NCBI RefSeq assembly: GCF_025210165.1
Contig: NZ_JAOASI010000039.1
Coordinates: forward strand, 62,001-126,000
DNA from: Tepidibacter sp.
Lineage (GTDB): Bacteria > Bacillota > Clostridia > Peptostreptococcales > Peptostreptococcaceae
Direction of reading: 5' to 3'
Length of the DNA stretch: 64,000 nt
Positions 8,560 through 17,091 of the stretch are shown in pieces (the first letter of the stretch is position 1; each line of letters starts with the position of its first letter). Below the pieces are notes generated by a model. It was not told the origin of the DNA. It saw only the letters and a program-made list of their open reading frames with translations, and made no database searches. The translations under genes and the position numbers were made by a program.

Positions 8560-9116
8560 TGAGTAAATTTGAATTTATAAAAACAGATATGGACGATTTA
8601 TATATAATAGAACCTACTATTTTTAAAGATAATAGAGGTTTTTTTATGGAAACATACAATTATAAAGAATTTAAAGAAAATGGACTTAATATGGTATTTG
8701 TTCAAGATAATCATTCTAAATCTAAAAAAAGTGTACTTAGGGGTATTCACTTTCAAAATAAATTCCCTCAAGGAAAGTTAGTAAGAGTTACAAAAGGTAT
8801 AATATTTGATGTTGCAGTTGATCTTAGAAAAAACTCTAAAACATACGGAGATTGGTTGGGGCTAATATTATCAGAAGAAAACAAAAGACAGTTTTATATA
8901 CCTGAAGGATTTGGTCATGGCTTCTTGGTTTTATCTGATGAAGCTGAATTCGTATATAAATGTACAAATTATTATAATTCTGAAGATGAATCAGGTATAA
9001 TATGGAATGATCCTGATATAAATATAAACTGGCCTATAGATTATGTAAATGAAGTAATACTCTCTGATAAAGATAAAAGCTGGAATATTTTAAAAGAAAC
9101 AAATATTATTTTTTAG
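8559..9116 (+). CDS. rmlC: dTDP-4-dehydrorhamnose 3,5-epimerase
   Basis: A 185-residue cupin enzyme, third step of dTDP-L-rhamnose synthesis. Family elements are 'IIEPTIFKDNRGFFMETYN', 'FVQDNHSKSKKSVLRGIHFQ' with the catalytic His in 'RGIHFQ', 'PQGKLVRVTKG', 'AVDLRK' and 'PEGFGHGFLVLSD'. Overlap with rmlA (TAATG) points to translational coupling. The gene order A-C-B-D places it second. Confidence 0.95.
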   Translation: MSKFEFIKTDMDDLYIIEPTIFKDNRGFFMETYNYKEFKENGLNMVFVQDNHSKSKKSVLRGIHFQNKFPQGKLVRVTKGIIFDVAVDLRKNSKTYGDWLGLILSEENKRQFYIPEGFGHGFLVLSDEAEFVYKCTNYYNSEDESGIIWNDPDININWPIDYVNEVILSDKDKSWNILKETNIIF

Positions 9117-9134
9117 TACTTTTGGAGGTTTATT

Positions 9135-10097
9135 ATGAAAAAAATATTAGTTACTGGCGGAGCTGGATTTATAGGAAGCAATTTTATAAGATATATACTT
9201 AATAAATATGAACATTATAAAATAGTAAATTTAGATTTATTAACATATGCAGGAAATCTAGAAAATTTAAAAGATATTGAAGATGATCCTAACTATGAAT
9301 TTATAAAAGGAAATATAGCGGATATAGAATTAGTAAATAACATAGTATCTAATGATATAGACTATATTATTAATTTTGCAGCAGAATCTCATGTAGATAA
9401 TAGTATAGAAAATCCCAGCATATTTATAAAAACAAATATAATAGGAACACAAGTACTTTTAGATGCATCTAAAAAATATAGTATAAAAAAATATATTCAA
9501 ATATCCACTGATGAAGTATATGGCTCGCTTAAAGAAACTGGATATTTCACAGAAGAAACTCCCCTTGCTCCAAATAGTCCATATTCAGCTAGTAAAGCAG
9601 GTGCAGATTTGTTAGTTAGATCGTATAATGAAACATTCAATTTGCCAGTTAATATTACACGATGTTCAAATAATTACGGCCCTTATCAATTCCCTGAAAA
9701 ATTAATACCTTTAATGATAACCAATTCTTATAAAAACAAACAACTTCCTGTATATGGAGATGGACTAAATATACGAGATTGGCTTCATGTAAAAGACCAC
9801 TGCTCTGCTATAGATTTGGTTCTTCACAAAGGAAAAATAGGAAAAATATATAATATAGGTGGAAATAACGAGAAAAGAAATATAGAAATAGTTAAATTAA
9901 TACTTAAAAATCTAGGTAGACAAGAGTCATTAATAGAATATGTAAAAGATAGACCAGGACACGACAAAAGATATGCAATAGATTCAAGTAAAATACAAAA
10001 TGAACTTGGCTGGAAACCTAAATATACCTTTGAAACTGGAATAAAAGAAACAATTAGGTGGTATTTAAATAATAAAGATTGGTGGAAAAATATATGA
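9135..10097 (+). CDS. rmlB: dTDP-glucose 4,6-dehydratase
   Basis: A 320-residue short-chain dehydrogenase that converts dTDP-glucose to dTDP-4-keto-6-deoxyglucose. NAD-binding 'TGGAGFIGSNFIRY' is at the N-terminus, with 'NFAAESHVDNSIENP', the 'STDEVYG' element with catalytic Asp-Glu, the 'YSASKAGADLLV' Tyr-x-x-x-Lys pair, and 'NNYGPYQFPEKLIPL' for sugar binding. An RBS (TTGGAGG) lies 18 bases after rmlC. The stop overlaps the rmlD start as ATGA. Confidence 0.95.
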   Translation: MKKILVTGGAGFIGSNFIRYILNKYEHYKIVNLDLLTYAGNLENLKDIEDDPNYEFIKGNIADIELVNNIVSNDIDYIINFAAESHVDNSIENPSIFIKTNIIGTQVLLDASKKYSIKKYIQISTDEVYGSLKETGYFTEETPLAPNSPYSASKAGADLLVRSYNETFNLPVNITRCSNNYGPYQFPEKLIPLMITNSYKNKQLPVYGDGLNIRDWLHVKDHCSAIDLVLHKGKIGKIYNIGGNNEKRNIEIVKLILKNLGRQESLIEYVKDRPGHDKRYAIDSSKIQNELGWKPKYTFETGIKETIRWYLNNKDWWKNI

Positions 10098-10930
10098 AAA
10101 AAATTCTAGTTACAGGTTCAAAAGGACAATTAGGAGTTGATTTAGTAAATATATTATCTAATGAATATTATGTTATAGGTTTAGATAAAGAAAAGTTGGA
10201 TATAACAAATTTAGATTATGTTGTAAATATAGTAAAAGCTATAAAACCCCATATAATAATAAATTCAGCTGCATATACAAATGTAGATGAATGTGAAAAA
10301 AATATAGATTTATCTTATAAAATAAATGGATTAGGGGCTAGAAATTTAGCTATAGCCTCTTTAGAAAACAACTCTAGATTAGTCCACATATCTACCGATT
10401 TTGTATTTGATGGACAAAAAAATGAACCCTATATAGAATTCGACATCCCTAATCCTTTAAGTATTTATGGTAAATCCAAACTATTAGGAGAAGAGTTTAT
10501 AAAACAAATAAATCCTAAGCATTATATACTAAGAACCTCTTGGTTGTATGGTGAAAATGGAAATAATTTTGTGAAAACATTGTTGAAGCTAGGTAAAGAA
10601 AATAAAACTTTAAAAATAGTTAACGATCAAATAGGAACTCCTACATATACTAAAGATTTAGTGAATACTATAAATATGATTATAAAAACAGATGCTTATG
10701 GGACTTACCATACTTCAAATGAAGGGGAATGTACGTGGTTTGAATTTGCTAGAAAGATATTTGAATTAGCAAATATAACAGATATTGAAATTCTAACAAT
10801 AACTACAGAAGAATTAAATAGACCAGCAAAAAGACCTAAGTATTCTGTTATGAAAAACTATATGTTAAAATTGAATTTTAATTATACATTAAAATCATGG
10901 GATAAATCTTTAAAAAAATATTTTAGTTAA
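10094..10930 (+). CDS. rmlD: dTDP-4-dehydrorhamnose reductase
   Basis: A 278-residue reductase for the last step of dTDP-L-rhamnose synthesis. Visible elements are 'ILVTGSKGQLGVDLVNIL', 'NSAAYTNVDECE', 'STDFVFDG' and the 'YGKSKLLGE' catalytic Tyr-x-x-x-Lys. The start is the ATG at 10094, overlapping the rmlB stop; a GTG 15 bases upstream lies inside rmlB and is less likely. It is the last gene of the operon and ends at a 14-base inverted repeat. With it the window encodes the whole rhamnose donor pathway. Confidence 0.93.
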   Translation: MKKILVTGSKGQLGVDLVNILSNEYYVIGLDKEKLDITNLDYVVNIVKAIKPHIIINSAAYTNVDECEKNIDLSYKINGLGARNLAIASLENNSRLVHISTDFVFDGQKNEPYIEFDIPNPLSIYGKSKLLGEEFIKQINPKHYILRTSWLYGENGNNFVKTLLKLGKENKTLKIVNDQIGTPTYTKDLVNTINMIIKTDAYGTYHTSNEGECTWFEFARKIFELANITDIEILTITTEELNRPAKRPKYSVMKNYMLKLNFNYTLKSWDKSLKKYFS

Positions 10931-10964
10931 TTCAGATGAAAGTTATAGTCCATCTGAATTAACT
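10925..10964 (+). terminator. Terminator-like hairpin after the rml operon
   Basis: Perfect 14-base arms (AGTTAATTCAGATG and its complement) with a 12-base loop, overlapping the rmlD stop and followed by a T-rich stretch. It sits between convergent transcripts and could act on both. Confidence 0.7.
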
Positions 10965-10970
10965 TTCACT

Positions 10971-11654
10971 TTATTTAGATTTATTTTTTTCATATGTCTT
11001 AAGATGTTTATTATTTTTAATATATTCATTATTATTTATATATTTATTGATTAATTTATATTTACTCTTCTTCTTCCATGCAACATAATTAAAACTCAAT
11101 TGATCTCTTATGCTAAACTGTGATACTTCTTTCCACCAAGCCTCCATCAAATCAATTACTTCTTTTTCATTATGCTTTCTTACAATAATACCACTTGCAA
11201 TCAAACCTTGTTTTCTTTTAAAACCATCTATTTGGTATCTTCTAATTTGATTTTTAATTACTTCGGGATTATCTTTATTTAATTTTATACAAGCTTTAAC
11301 TTCATCATATATACAATTTCTCCAAGGATGTTTGAAGTAAATCATATTTGAATGCCCCATCTTATTTTTAACTAAATCGCTAATATCTCCAATAATATTC
11401 ATGCTTCCATCCACCCATATACTATACTCATATTCTGATAAATATTTGTGTGGCAAGATTTTATATTTTCTAGCAGTTCTTATATTATTACAAGAGGTAC
11501 TGTTTATTTTTATCACTTTCCATATATCCGATTTTAAATTTTCATTATCTGTAAAGCAAATATAATCACAACCTTCAGAAATAAATTTTGGTTCATTTAG
11601 TTTATCATATCCTCCAATAATAGCTGTATAAACTACAATTTTATTTTTAATCAC
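10971..11654 (-). CDS. DUF616 (TOD1/MUCI70-like) glycosyltransferase-type protein
   Basis: About 227 residues. The N-terminal 'KIVVYTAIIGGYDKLNEP', 'CDYICFTDNE' and 'YSIWVDGSMNI' match the DUF616 family, which is related to glycosyltransferases; the Asp in 'WVDGSM' sits where a DXD-like site is expected. 'FKHPWRNCIYDE' and 'SGIIVRKHN' are also typical. The GTG at 11654 is chosen as start because an AAGAGGTG lies 8 bases upstream; the more distal GTG at 11663 would overlap that ribosome site. It overlaps the end of the GT2-methyltransferase gene upstream, so the two are translationally linked. Probably transfers a sugar in the same glycan; the acceptor is unknown. Confidence 0.75.
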   Translation of the reverse strand: MIKNKIVVYTAIIGGYDKLNEPKFISEGCDYICFTDNENLKSDIWKVIKINSTSCNNIRTARKYKILPHKYLSEYEYSIWVDGSMNIIGDISDLVKNKMGHSNMIYFKHPWRNCIYDEVKACIKLNKDNPEVIKNQIRRYQIDGFKRKQGLIASGIIVRKHNEKEVIDLMEAWWKEVSQFSIRDQLSFNYVAWKKKSKYKLINKYINNNEYIKNNKHLKTYEKNKSK

Positions 11655-12786
11655 AATACACACCTCTTAAACTTTTTTGTTTATTTAAGACTTTTATATT
11701 TTGATTTTCAAAAGCTAATATACAATATCCTGAGTCCTTTAAATAATAATTTACCCTTTGTACAATATTTGGACTGTATTTAATATTTTTATTGTGATTA
11801 GTGATAATTATATAATCAAAAAAATCTTTCGTATATTTTTTTATTATACCTTCATTTCCAATATCTATTTTTGCAAAGTGCTGTGTGTTTACTACAGCTT
11901 TTTTATTTTCTTCTATTCCATATAAATTAGATTCTGGTATTTCATTCTTTATATCACATAATGTTGCCCCAGCTCCACATCCTATATGCAAAATATTCAA
12001 ATCTCTTTTTTTTGATTTTTTTATAATGGCTGTTATATCTTTTCTAAGAACCCTAAAGTAAGAAGCATCTATTCCCCATTTATTTCTGAATTTTATAGTA
12101 TTATCACGCAATATATTTTTAGTTTTTTTCATATCTTTTTTAAAAGACATGCTTCCAAAGTGATGTATAAATGTATCATTACATAGCATAAGTCTATAAC
12201 CTTCTTTTCTAATTCTTAAACTATAATCATTATCTTCATTTGTACCTGGTGTAAAAATTTCGTCTAGTAATCCCACTTGCTCAACAACTTTTTTCTTAAC
12301 AAGAAAACAAAATCCAATTAATCTTATTCTTTCTTCCCATTTTTTATCATTACTAATATTAAACTCTTTTGCAAACTCACTCATTTGATCTAAATTTTCA
12401 TATTTTACAGGTATACTTTGATGATTTGTACAAAAATTCGTAATAGCACCAACAGCTCCAATATCGTCAGCACTGTATAGACATTTAATCAAGTTACCTA
12501 ACCAGTTATAAGTAACAACTACATCATTATTTAAAAGTAGAATATTATCCCCTTTTGCTATATCAATCCCTTGATTACATCCTTTTGGAAAACCTTTATT
12601 TTCATTATTAAATATAACTTCTAAATCATCTTGATTTTTAAGCCATTCAACAGTTCCATCTGTTGAGTTATTATCTACTACAATAATTTCATAAGTTCCT
12701 TTTTTAGTATATTCTCTTATACTTTTTATACAAAGTTTTGAATAATATAAATTGTTATAAGTTAGTATTATAATGCTAGTTTTCAT
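11647..12786 (-). CDS. GT2 glycosyltransferase fused to a methyltransferase-like domain
   Basis: A 379-residue two-domain protein. Residues 1 to about 255 are a GT2 domain: 'SIIILTYNNLYYSKLCI', 'EIIVVDNNSTDGTVEW', 'NNENKGFPKGCNQGI', 'ILLLNNDVVVT', 'NEDNDYSLRIRKEGY' and 'HHFGSMSF'. Residues about 270-379 resemble a class I SAM methyltransferase: motif I 'ILHIGCGAGATLCDIK', then 'LYGIEENKKAV' with an acidic residue for the SAM ribose. The domain is short, and the later catalytic motifs are weak, so it may be degenerate. The GT2 half is very similar to the gene at 6723-7517, which lacks this extension. It lies divergent to the methyltransferase at 12961. Confidence 0.8.
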   Translation of the reverse strand: MKTSIIILTYNNLYYSKLCIKSIREYTKKGTYEIIVVDNNSTDGTVEWLKNQDDLEVIFNNENKGFPKGCNQGIDIAKGDNILLLNNDVVVTYNWLGNLIKCLYSADDIGAVGAITNFCTNHQSIPVKYENLDQMSEFAKEFNISNDKKWEERIRLIGFCFLVKKKVVEQVGLLDEIFTPGTNEDNDYSLRIRKEGYRLMLCNDTFIHHFGSMSFKKDMKKTKNILRDNTIKFRNKWGIDASYFRVLRKDITAIIKKSKKRDLNILHIGCGAGATLCDIKNEIPESNLYGIEENKKAVVNTQHFAKIDIGNEGIIKKYTKDFFDYIIITNHNKNIKYSPNIVQRVNYYLKDSGYCILAFENQNIKVLNKQKSLRGVYCD

Positions 12787-12960
12787 ATATAATAAACCTC
12801 CTACATATTAACTTCTATCTATTTTATTCAAACCATTAAAATAATGTTATATAAATACTATCAATTTCACATATTCTTTTTATAATCATATTTATATATT
12901 ACGGTTAATTAAGTTCACTAATAATTGTTAAAGATTTATATTTTTTGGGGGGATTAAGTA

Positions 12961-13665
12961 ATGAACAGATTTTGGAATAAAGTTATATTACCTATTATTA
13001 AAGACATTAATGCTAAACACATAGTTGAAATAGGTTGTTTTACAGGCGAAAATACAAAAAACATATTAAAATATTGTACAAAGAATAATGCAAAGCTTTC
13101 AGCTATAGATCCCAAACCTGCATTTAATATTGCACAATGGAATAGAATCTATAAAAATAATTTTAGTTTCCATAAAGATACCAGCTTAAATGCTCTACCC
13201 TTAATAAAAGACTATGATATTGTACTTATTGATGGAGACCACAACTGGTATACAGTATATAACGAACTTAAAATAATAGAAAAATTTAATATTAATAACG
13301 TTTTTCCGATAGTTTTATTACATGATGTTGCTTGGCCTTATGCTAGAAGAGATGTTTATTATAATCCAAACAATATCCCAAATTCCTATTTACATCCTTA
13401 TAAGAAATTAGGCATGGTACCTAATCAAAGTGATTTAGTTGAAAAAGGTGGTATTAATTGGAGTTTAAATAATGCTATTTATGAAGATGGTTCTAAAAAT
13501 GGTGTTTTGACTGCTGTTGAGGATTTTTTTAAAGAAACTAATATGAGCCTTACTTTTAAAATGACTGATAAATCAAATGGATTAGGAATTATATATCATA
13601 GTAATAAAAATTTAGACCAAATTATTGACAAATTACTTTTAGATTTTGCTAATAACCTGGGTTAA
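12961..13665 (+). CDS. SAM-dependent methyltransferase (Methyltransf_24-like)
   Basis: A 234-residue class I methyltransferase. Motif I is 'IVEIGCFTGENTKNIL' (about residues 20-35), the acidic residue after strand 2 is in 'SAIDPKP', and 'YDIVLIDGDHNWYTVYNEL' (about residues 83-101) is the CmcI/Methyltransf_24-type metal and SAM site. 'VLLHDVAWPYARR' follows. In glycan clusters such enzymes often O-methylate sugars, so a methylated rhamnose is possible; this is inference. A strong GGGGGGA lies before the ATG. A family-1 repeat begins 38 bases after the stop. Confidence 0.8.
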   Translation: MNRFWNKVILPIIKDINAKHIVEIGCFTGENTKNILKYCTKNNAKLSAIDPKPAFNIAQWNRIYKNNFSFHKDTSLNALPLIKDYDIVLIDGDHNWYTVYNELKIIEKFNINNVFPIVLLHDVAWPYARRDVYYNPNNIPNSYLHPYKKLGMVPNQSDLVEKGGINWSLNNAIYEDGSKNGVLTAVEDFFKETNMSLTFKMTDKSNGLGIIYHSNKNLDQIIDKLLLDFANNLG

Positions 13666-13702
13666 AAAATCAGACCCAAAAATCATATATTTTAATATTA
13701 TT

Positions 13703-13834
13703 TTATCCGAAAGCTAAGAGTTCTAACACTCCACCCTCCTCAGGTTGAAGATGAGAACTCTAAAACTTTTGGATAAGTTCAACTAACCTTCAGATGGAGT
13801 TACAAACTCCACCTGAAGATAAGTTTCACTTGAT
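13703..13834 (+). repeat. Family-1 structured repeat, copy C (full length)
   Basis: Complete 132-base copy: TTATCCGAAAGCTAAGAG, hairpin 1, GGATAAGTTCAACTAAC, hairpin 2 (perfect apart from one A.C mismatch, loop ACA), GATAAGTTTCACTTGAT. It follows the methyltransferase gene in the same direction. Its last nine bases overlap the 3' end of the opposing dehydrogenase gene and supply that gene's last two sense codons and stop. Confidence 0.9.
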
Positions 13835-15142
13835 ATTCTCACCTAATAAAATAATATTATTTCCTTCATATTTTTTTGTAATATTTCTAGTATCATAAAC
13901 TATTCTAGAGTTATCAATAATGTACTGATAATCTATATGAGTATGATCTGTAATTATAACTACCAAATCAGATTCTTGTAAAATTTTCTTTTCTATTTTT
14001 TGGGAATATACAACTTTATCTTTATATTCAAAGCAATCAATATATGGATCATAATATTTTACTTTCGATTCTTGTTCCTCTAGTAATTCATATATTTTTA
14101 TGGCAGGAGATTCTCTTAAATCATCAATATCTTTTTTATAAGCTATCCCAATAATTAAAATTTTTGAATTTTTTAAAGCTTTTTCTTTCTTATTTAATAT
14201 ATTTGAAATTTGTTTTACAATATATCGTGTCATATTTACATTTAAATCACTAGATAATTCAATAAATCTACTATAATAGTTCTCCTTTTTAGCTCTCCAT
14301 GATAGATACATTGGATCTAAGGGTATACAGTGACCTCCTATTCCTGGTCCTGGATAAAAAGACATAAATCCAAATGGCTTTGTTGAAGCAGCCTCAATAA
14401 CTTCCCATACATCAATATTCATTCTTTCTAATATTTGAGTTAATTCATTAACTAAAGCTATATTTACACTTCTAAAAGAATTTTCAAACAACTTTATAAC
14501 TTCAGCTACTTTGAGTGAACTAACTGAAACTATTCTCTCTACAAATGAATCATATAATGCTACACCTAATTCTAAACATATAGGTGTACTTCCTGCTATT
14601 ATCTTTGGTGTATTTTGAATATTAAACTTTGTATTTCCAGGGTCTATCCTTTCAGGTGAATAACATGCGAAAAAATCTTTACCCACTTTATAATTTCTTT
14701 TCTTCTCAATAGTATCTATAATTAATTCTTCAGTTGTTCCAGGATATGTGGTACTTTCTAAAACAACTAAAGTTTTTTCTTTTAAATATCTAGATATTTC
14801 TTCCGTAGCATCTATTATATATGACATATCTGGCTCTTTTGCTTTATTCAAAGGTGTAGGAACACAAATAATAATTGAATCAGCCTTAGATATAACTGAA
14901 TAATCATTTCCAATAAATAAATTTTTATTAATAACTGCTTTTATAGATTCATCTTTTATACTTTCAATATATGATTTTCCATTTTCTATATTATTTATTT
15001 TATTCTCACAAGTATCAATTCCAAAGACTTTAAAGCCTACATTAGCTAGTTCAATAGCTAAGGGTAACCCCACATATCCTAATCCTATTATTGCAATTTG
15101 TGCATTTTTTTTTATAAATCTATCTTTTAATACTTCATTCAT
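13826..15142 (-). CDS. UDP-N-acetylglucosamine/mannosamine 6-dehydrogenase type nucleotide-sugar dehydrogenase
   Basis: A 438-residue UDP-sugar dehydrogenase of the WbpA/WecC group, oxidising a UDP-HexNAc to the uronic acid with two NAD+. The N-terminal 'IAIIGLGYVGLPLAIELA' binds NAD, 'SPERIDPGN' is typical of this branch, and the catalytic Cys is in 'PGPGIGGHCIPLDP'. The C-terminal 'ILIIGIAYKKDIDDLRESPA' completes the fold. The ATG at 15142 is preceded by GGAGGGGGT; a longer start at 15160 reads through that site. The protein differs clearly from the Ugd at 21483. The 3' end lies inside a family-1 repeat. It probably feeds a uronic acid into the spore glycan. Confidence 0.85.
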   Translation of the reverse strand: MNEVLKDRFIKKNAQIAIIGLGYVGLPLAIELANVGFKVFGIDTCENKINNIENGKSYIESIKDESIKAVINKNLFIGNDYSVISKADSIIICVPTPLNKAKEPDMSYIIDATEEISRYLKEKTLVVLESTTYPGTTEELIIDTIEKKRNYKVGKDFFACYSPERIDPGNTKFNIQNTPKIIAGSTPICLELGVALYDSFVERIVSVSSLKVAEVIKLFENSFRSVNIALVNELTQILERMNIDVWEVIEAASTKPFGFMSFYPGPGIGGHCIPLDPMYLSWRAKKENYYSRFIELSSDLNVNMTRYIVKQISNILNKKEKALKNSKILIIGIAYKKDIDDLRESPAIKIYELLEEQESKVKYYDPYIDCFEYKDKVVYSQKIEKKILQESDLVVIITDHTHIDYQYIIDNSRIVYDTRNITKKYEGNNIILLGENIK

Positions 15143-15241
15143 AACGAATACCCCCTCCATTAAATATATGTTTGTACTAACTCTTGAGTTACCTTTTTAA
15201 ACATATATAAATAAAAGATATTCAATTTCTATACAATTAGA

Positions 15242-15465
15242 AAAGAGGCTCATAAATGAGCCTCTTTAATCCATTGCGCCGTCTGCCTATTAAATTCACA
15301 CCCGAGCTTCACCCAGGTGGGTGTTCTGCATATTGCCTCTAACGTCCTCTATCTTTCAAGGCTTGTTATCCTCAGTCAAACACGAACTCCCGTATACTTC
15401 ATGTAGGTTGAATTTATTAGGCTATCACGCACGCCTCAGAAATTCCCAAACAGTACTTTGTTCTT
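15242..15465 (-). ncRNA. ssrS: Probable 6S RNA
   Basis: A GC-richer block of about 220 bases with no open frame. On the minus strand it reads like 6S RNA: a 5' region with TTTCTGAGGCGTGCGTGATAG, GCCTAATAAATTCA pairing with TGAATTTAATAGGC across a large central bubble, AACAAGCCTTGAAAG, and the 3' internal hairpin ACACCCACCTGGGTG. A TATAAT (complement of 15472-15477) lies just upstream as a -10 box. The RNA ends at a strong terminator (15242-15267, arms AAAGAGGCTCAT) with a T-run. 6S RNA binds sigma-A RNA polymerase by mimicking an open promoter. Ends are approximate. Confidence 0.78.
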
Positions 15466-15543
15466 GATATTATTATATACCAATCTTCACATTTTTAAAA
15501 GCATTTTTGTATTCCAAATTTTGATTTTTTTAATAATTTTTAT

Positions 15544-16032
15544 CTACTCCTCATCTGAACTTATCAAATTTTGTAGTAAATTCATATTTTTCATATCACC
15601 CATAGCTTCAGACTGAACTAGGTCTTTGAACAACTCAATTTTCTTTTTCATATCCATAATTTTTTCTATACTTTCTTTTTTATTTTCTGGAAAAACTTCT
15701 ATAACTTCCTTTATCATCATATTTCTTCTATCTTTAGTGTCCATACTTCTGAAAAAATCACTTTCATCCATTTCTACAGCTTCACTTGCATTGCTTAATT
15801 TTTTTATGCCTCTTATTAAATCAAGCGTACTTTCTGCCTTGTTTACCATGAACTTTTCATCTGATTTCATATATTTTTTACTTCTCGTTAACATCTCTAT
15901 TCCTCGTTCTAAACTTTTTTCATTTAATTCTCCCATTCTAAAGTTACCCAAAATATCATTTTCATTATTTAATAGTTTATCTTTGTTAAACGCAAGTACA
16001 GCCATAGCAGCTATTATCATCTTATTATCCAA
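15544..16032 (-). CDS. Conserved-looking hypothetical protein
   Basis: A 162-residue soluble protein rich in Met, Lys and Glu, predicted mostly helical. The N-terminus (MDNKMIIAAMAVLAFNKDKL) is weakly hydrophobic, and the rest alternates charged helices. No known motif is visible. It has a good RBS (GGAGGGAA) and credible codon use, so it is probably a real gene. It lies between the 6S RNA and the small Lys-rich gene on the other strand, which gives no functional clue. Confidence 0.6.
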   Translation of the reverse strand: MDNKMIIAAMAVLAFNKDKLLNNENDILGNFRMGELNEKSLERGIEMLTRSKKYMKSDEKFMVNKAESTLDLIRGIKKLSNASEAVEMDESDFFRSMDTKDRRNMMIKEVIEVFPENKKESIEKIMDMKKKIELFKDLVQSEAMGDMKNMNLLQNLISSDEE

Positions 16033-16153
16033 TATAATTCCCTCCTATATAAACAAATAGTACTCTTCACTTTATATACTATGTATATTAGTTAAAATAT
16101 GTTACTTATTTATACCAAATTTGCATATATTATTTATAAAGGGGGGATTTAAC

Positions 16154-16393
16154 ATGAAGATAGATGAAAAAAAACTAAAGGATGCTAATTTAGATAAGGA
16201 AAAACTAAAAAAAATTAAGAATAAGGTTAAGAAAGATTACGAAGGTAAAACTGAAGATGAACTTATGGAAGAATTAAAAAAGGTATCCAAAAAACTAGAT
16301 AATAAGGATAAGGTATTAAAAAAATTAAAACCTTTCTTAAATAAAAAACAACAACAAAAATTAGATAAAGTGATGAAAGAATTAAATAAATAA
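16154..16393 (+). CDS. Small Lys-rich helical protein
   Basis: A 79-residue, strongly charged protein (Lys, Glu, Asp, Leu) with heptad-like spacing, probably one coiled coil or helical hairpin. The ATG at 16154 follows a strong GGGGGGA; the longer frame from 16121 has no RBS. A terminator starts at its stop codon. Function unknown; size and composition resemble small sporulation or DNA-associated proteins of Clostridia, but there is no motif to prove it. Confidence 0.6.
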   Translation: MKIDEKKLKDANLDKEKLKKIKNKVKKDYEGKTEDELMEELKKVSKKLDNKDKVLKKLKPFLNKKQQQKLDKVMKELNK

Positions 16394-16415
16394 AGAGCCT
16401 TTAGGCTCTTTATTT
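16388..16415. terminator. Bidirectional terminator between convergent genes
   Basis: Hairpin AATAAAGAGCC-TTTA-GGCTCTTTATT with A-run and T-run on either side. It separates the small Lys-rich gene from fchA. Confidence 0.8.
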
Positions 16416-16433
16416 ATTTAATTCTATAATTTA

Positions 16434-17075
16434 TTAAACTAATTTTTCATGTATTCTTTTTAATACACAATCCTTTATTTTACAACCCTTTGTCATCATT
16501 TCTTCACACTCAGATTTTTTCTGTTTTATAAATTGTTCATCATCAAGTCCGCATAAATTAACCTTAACATTTAGCATTGCACCTTCAAGTCCAGTATATA
16601 AAAGGAGATTTCCAACTCCCAAGTCAGTTATAGCATTTTGATTTCCATAATCAACAAAATACTCCATAAGTTCAAGTGCATCCAGTGAATTTTTAGCTGT
16701 TTCAAAAGGAACATCTATACTACCTATAGTAGCATCTTGTATAGCTTTTTTTCTTATACTCTTTTGTTCATCAGTTTCCTTTGGAAGCTTAAATGCCTTC
16801 ATAACTTCATTAAAAGACTCTGTGTCCTTATCTACAAGTTCTAAAAGATTATCTCTTATTACTCCTAGCTTTTCAAATTTTTCTTTAAATTCTTTTTTTA
16901 TATCTTCATCTAAGGCTTCAAATTTTTTCTTTCCAAAGCTTAGATTCCCCATCATTCTTCCAAGACTTATTCCTATATTAGAAGCAAGAGCTGCAACAGA
17001 TCCACCGCCAGGAGCAGGAGAATTAGAATCTACTTCATTAGAAAAATCAACAACCTTCATATCTATAAGCTTCAA
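16434..17075 (-). CDS. fchA: Formimidoyltetrahydrofolate cyclodeaminase
   Basis: A 213-residue enzyme that converts 5-formimino-THF to 5,10-methenyl-THF and ammonia, finishing transfer of the histidine-derived one-carbon unit. The signature is 'SNSPAPGGGSVAALASNIG' near residue 20. The fold is all-helical and matches the cyclodeaminase half of mammalian FTCD. The start is taken as the TTG at 17075 because GGGGGGA lies 6 bases upstream; the ATG at 17060 is the alternative. It is last in the operon hutU-ftcD-hutI-fchA, all on the minus strand. Confidence 0.9.
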   Translation of the reverse strand: MKLIDMKVVDFSNEVDSNSPAPGGGSVAALASNIGISLGRMMGNLSFGKKKFEALDEDIKKEFKEKFEKLGVIRDNLLELVDKDTESFNEVMKAFKLPKETDEQKSIRKKAIQDATIGSIDVPFETAKNSLDALELMEYFVDYGNQNAITDLGVGNLLLYTGLEGAMLNVKVNLCGLDDEQFIKQKKSECEEMMTKGCKIKDCVLKRIHEKLV

Positions 17076-17091
17076 TGTAGTCCCCCCTTTG

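Noticed and set aside
15263-15465. tRNA, tmRNA or SRP RNA as identity of the GC-richer block
   Set aside because: No cloverleaf or CCA-type end, no tag-peptide frame with tRNA-like ends, and no SRP Alu or helix-8 motif were seen. The order of blocks fits 6S RNA better.
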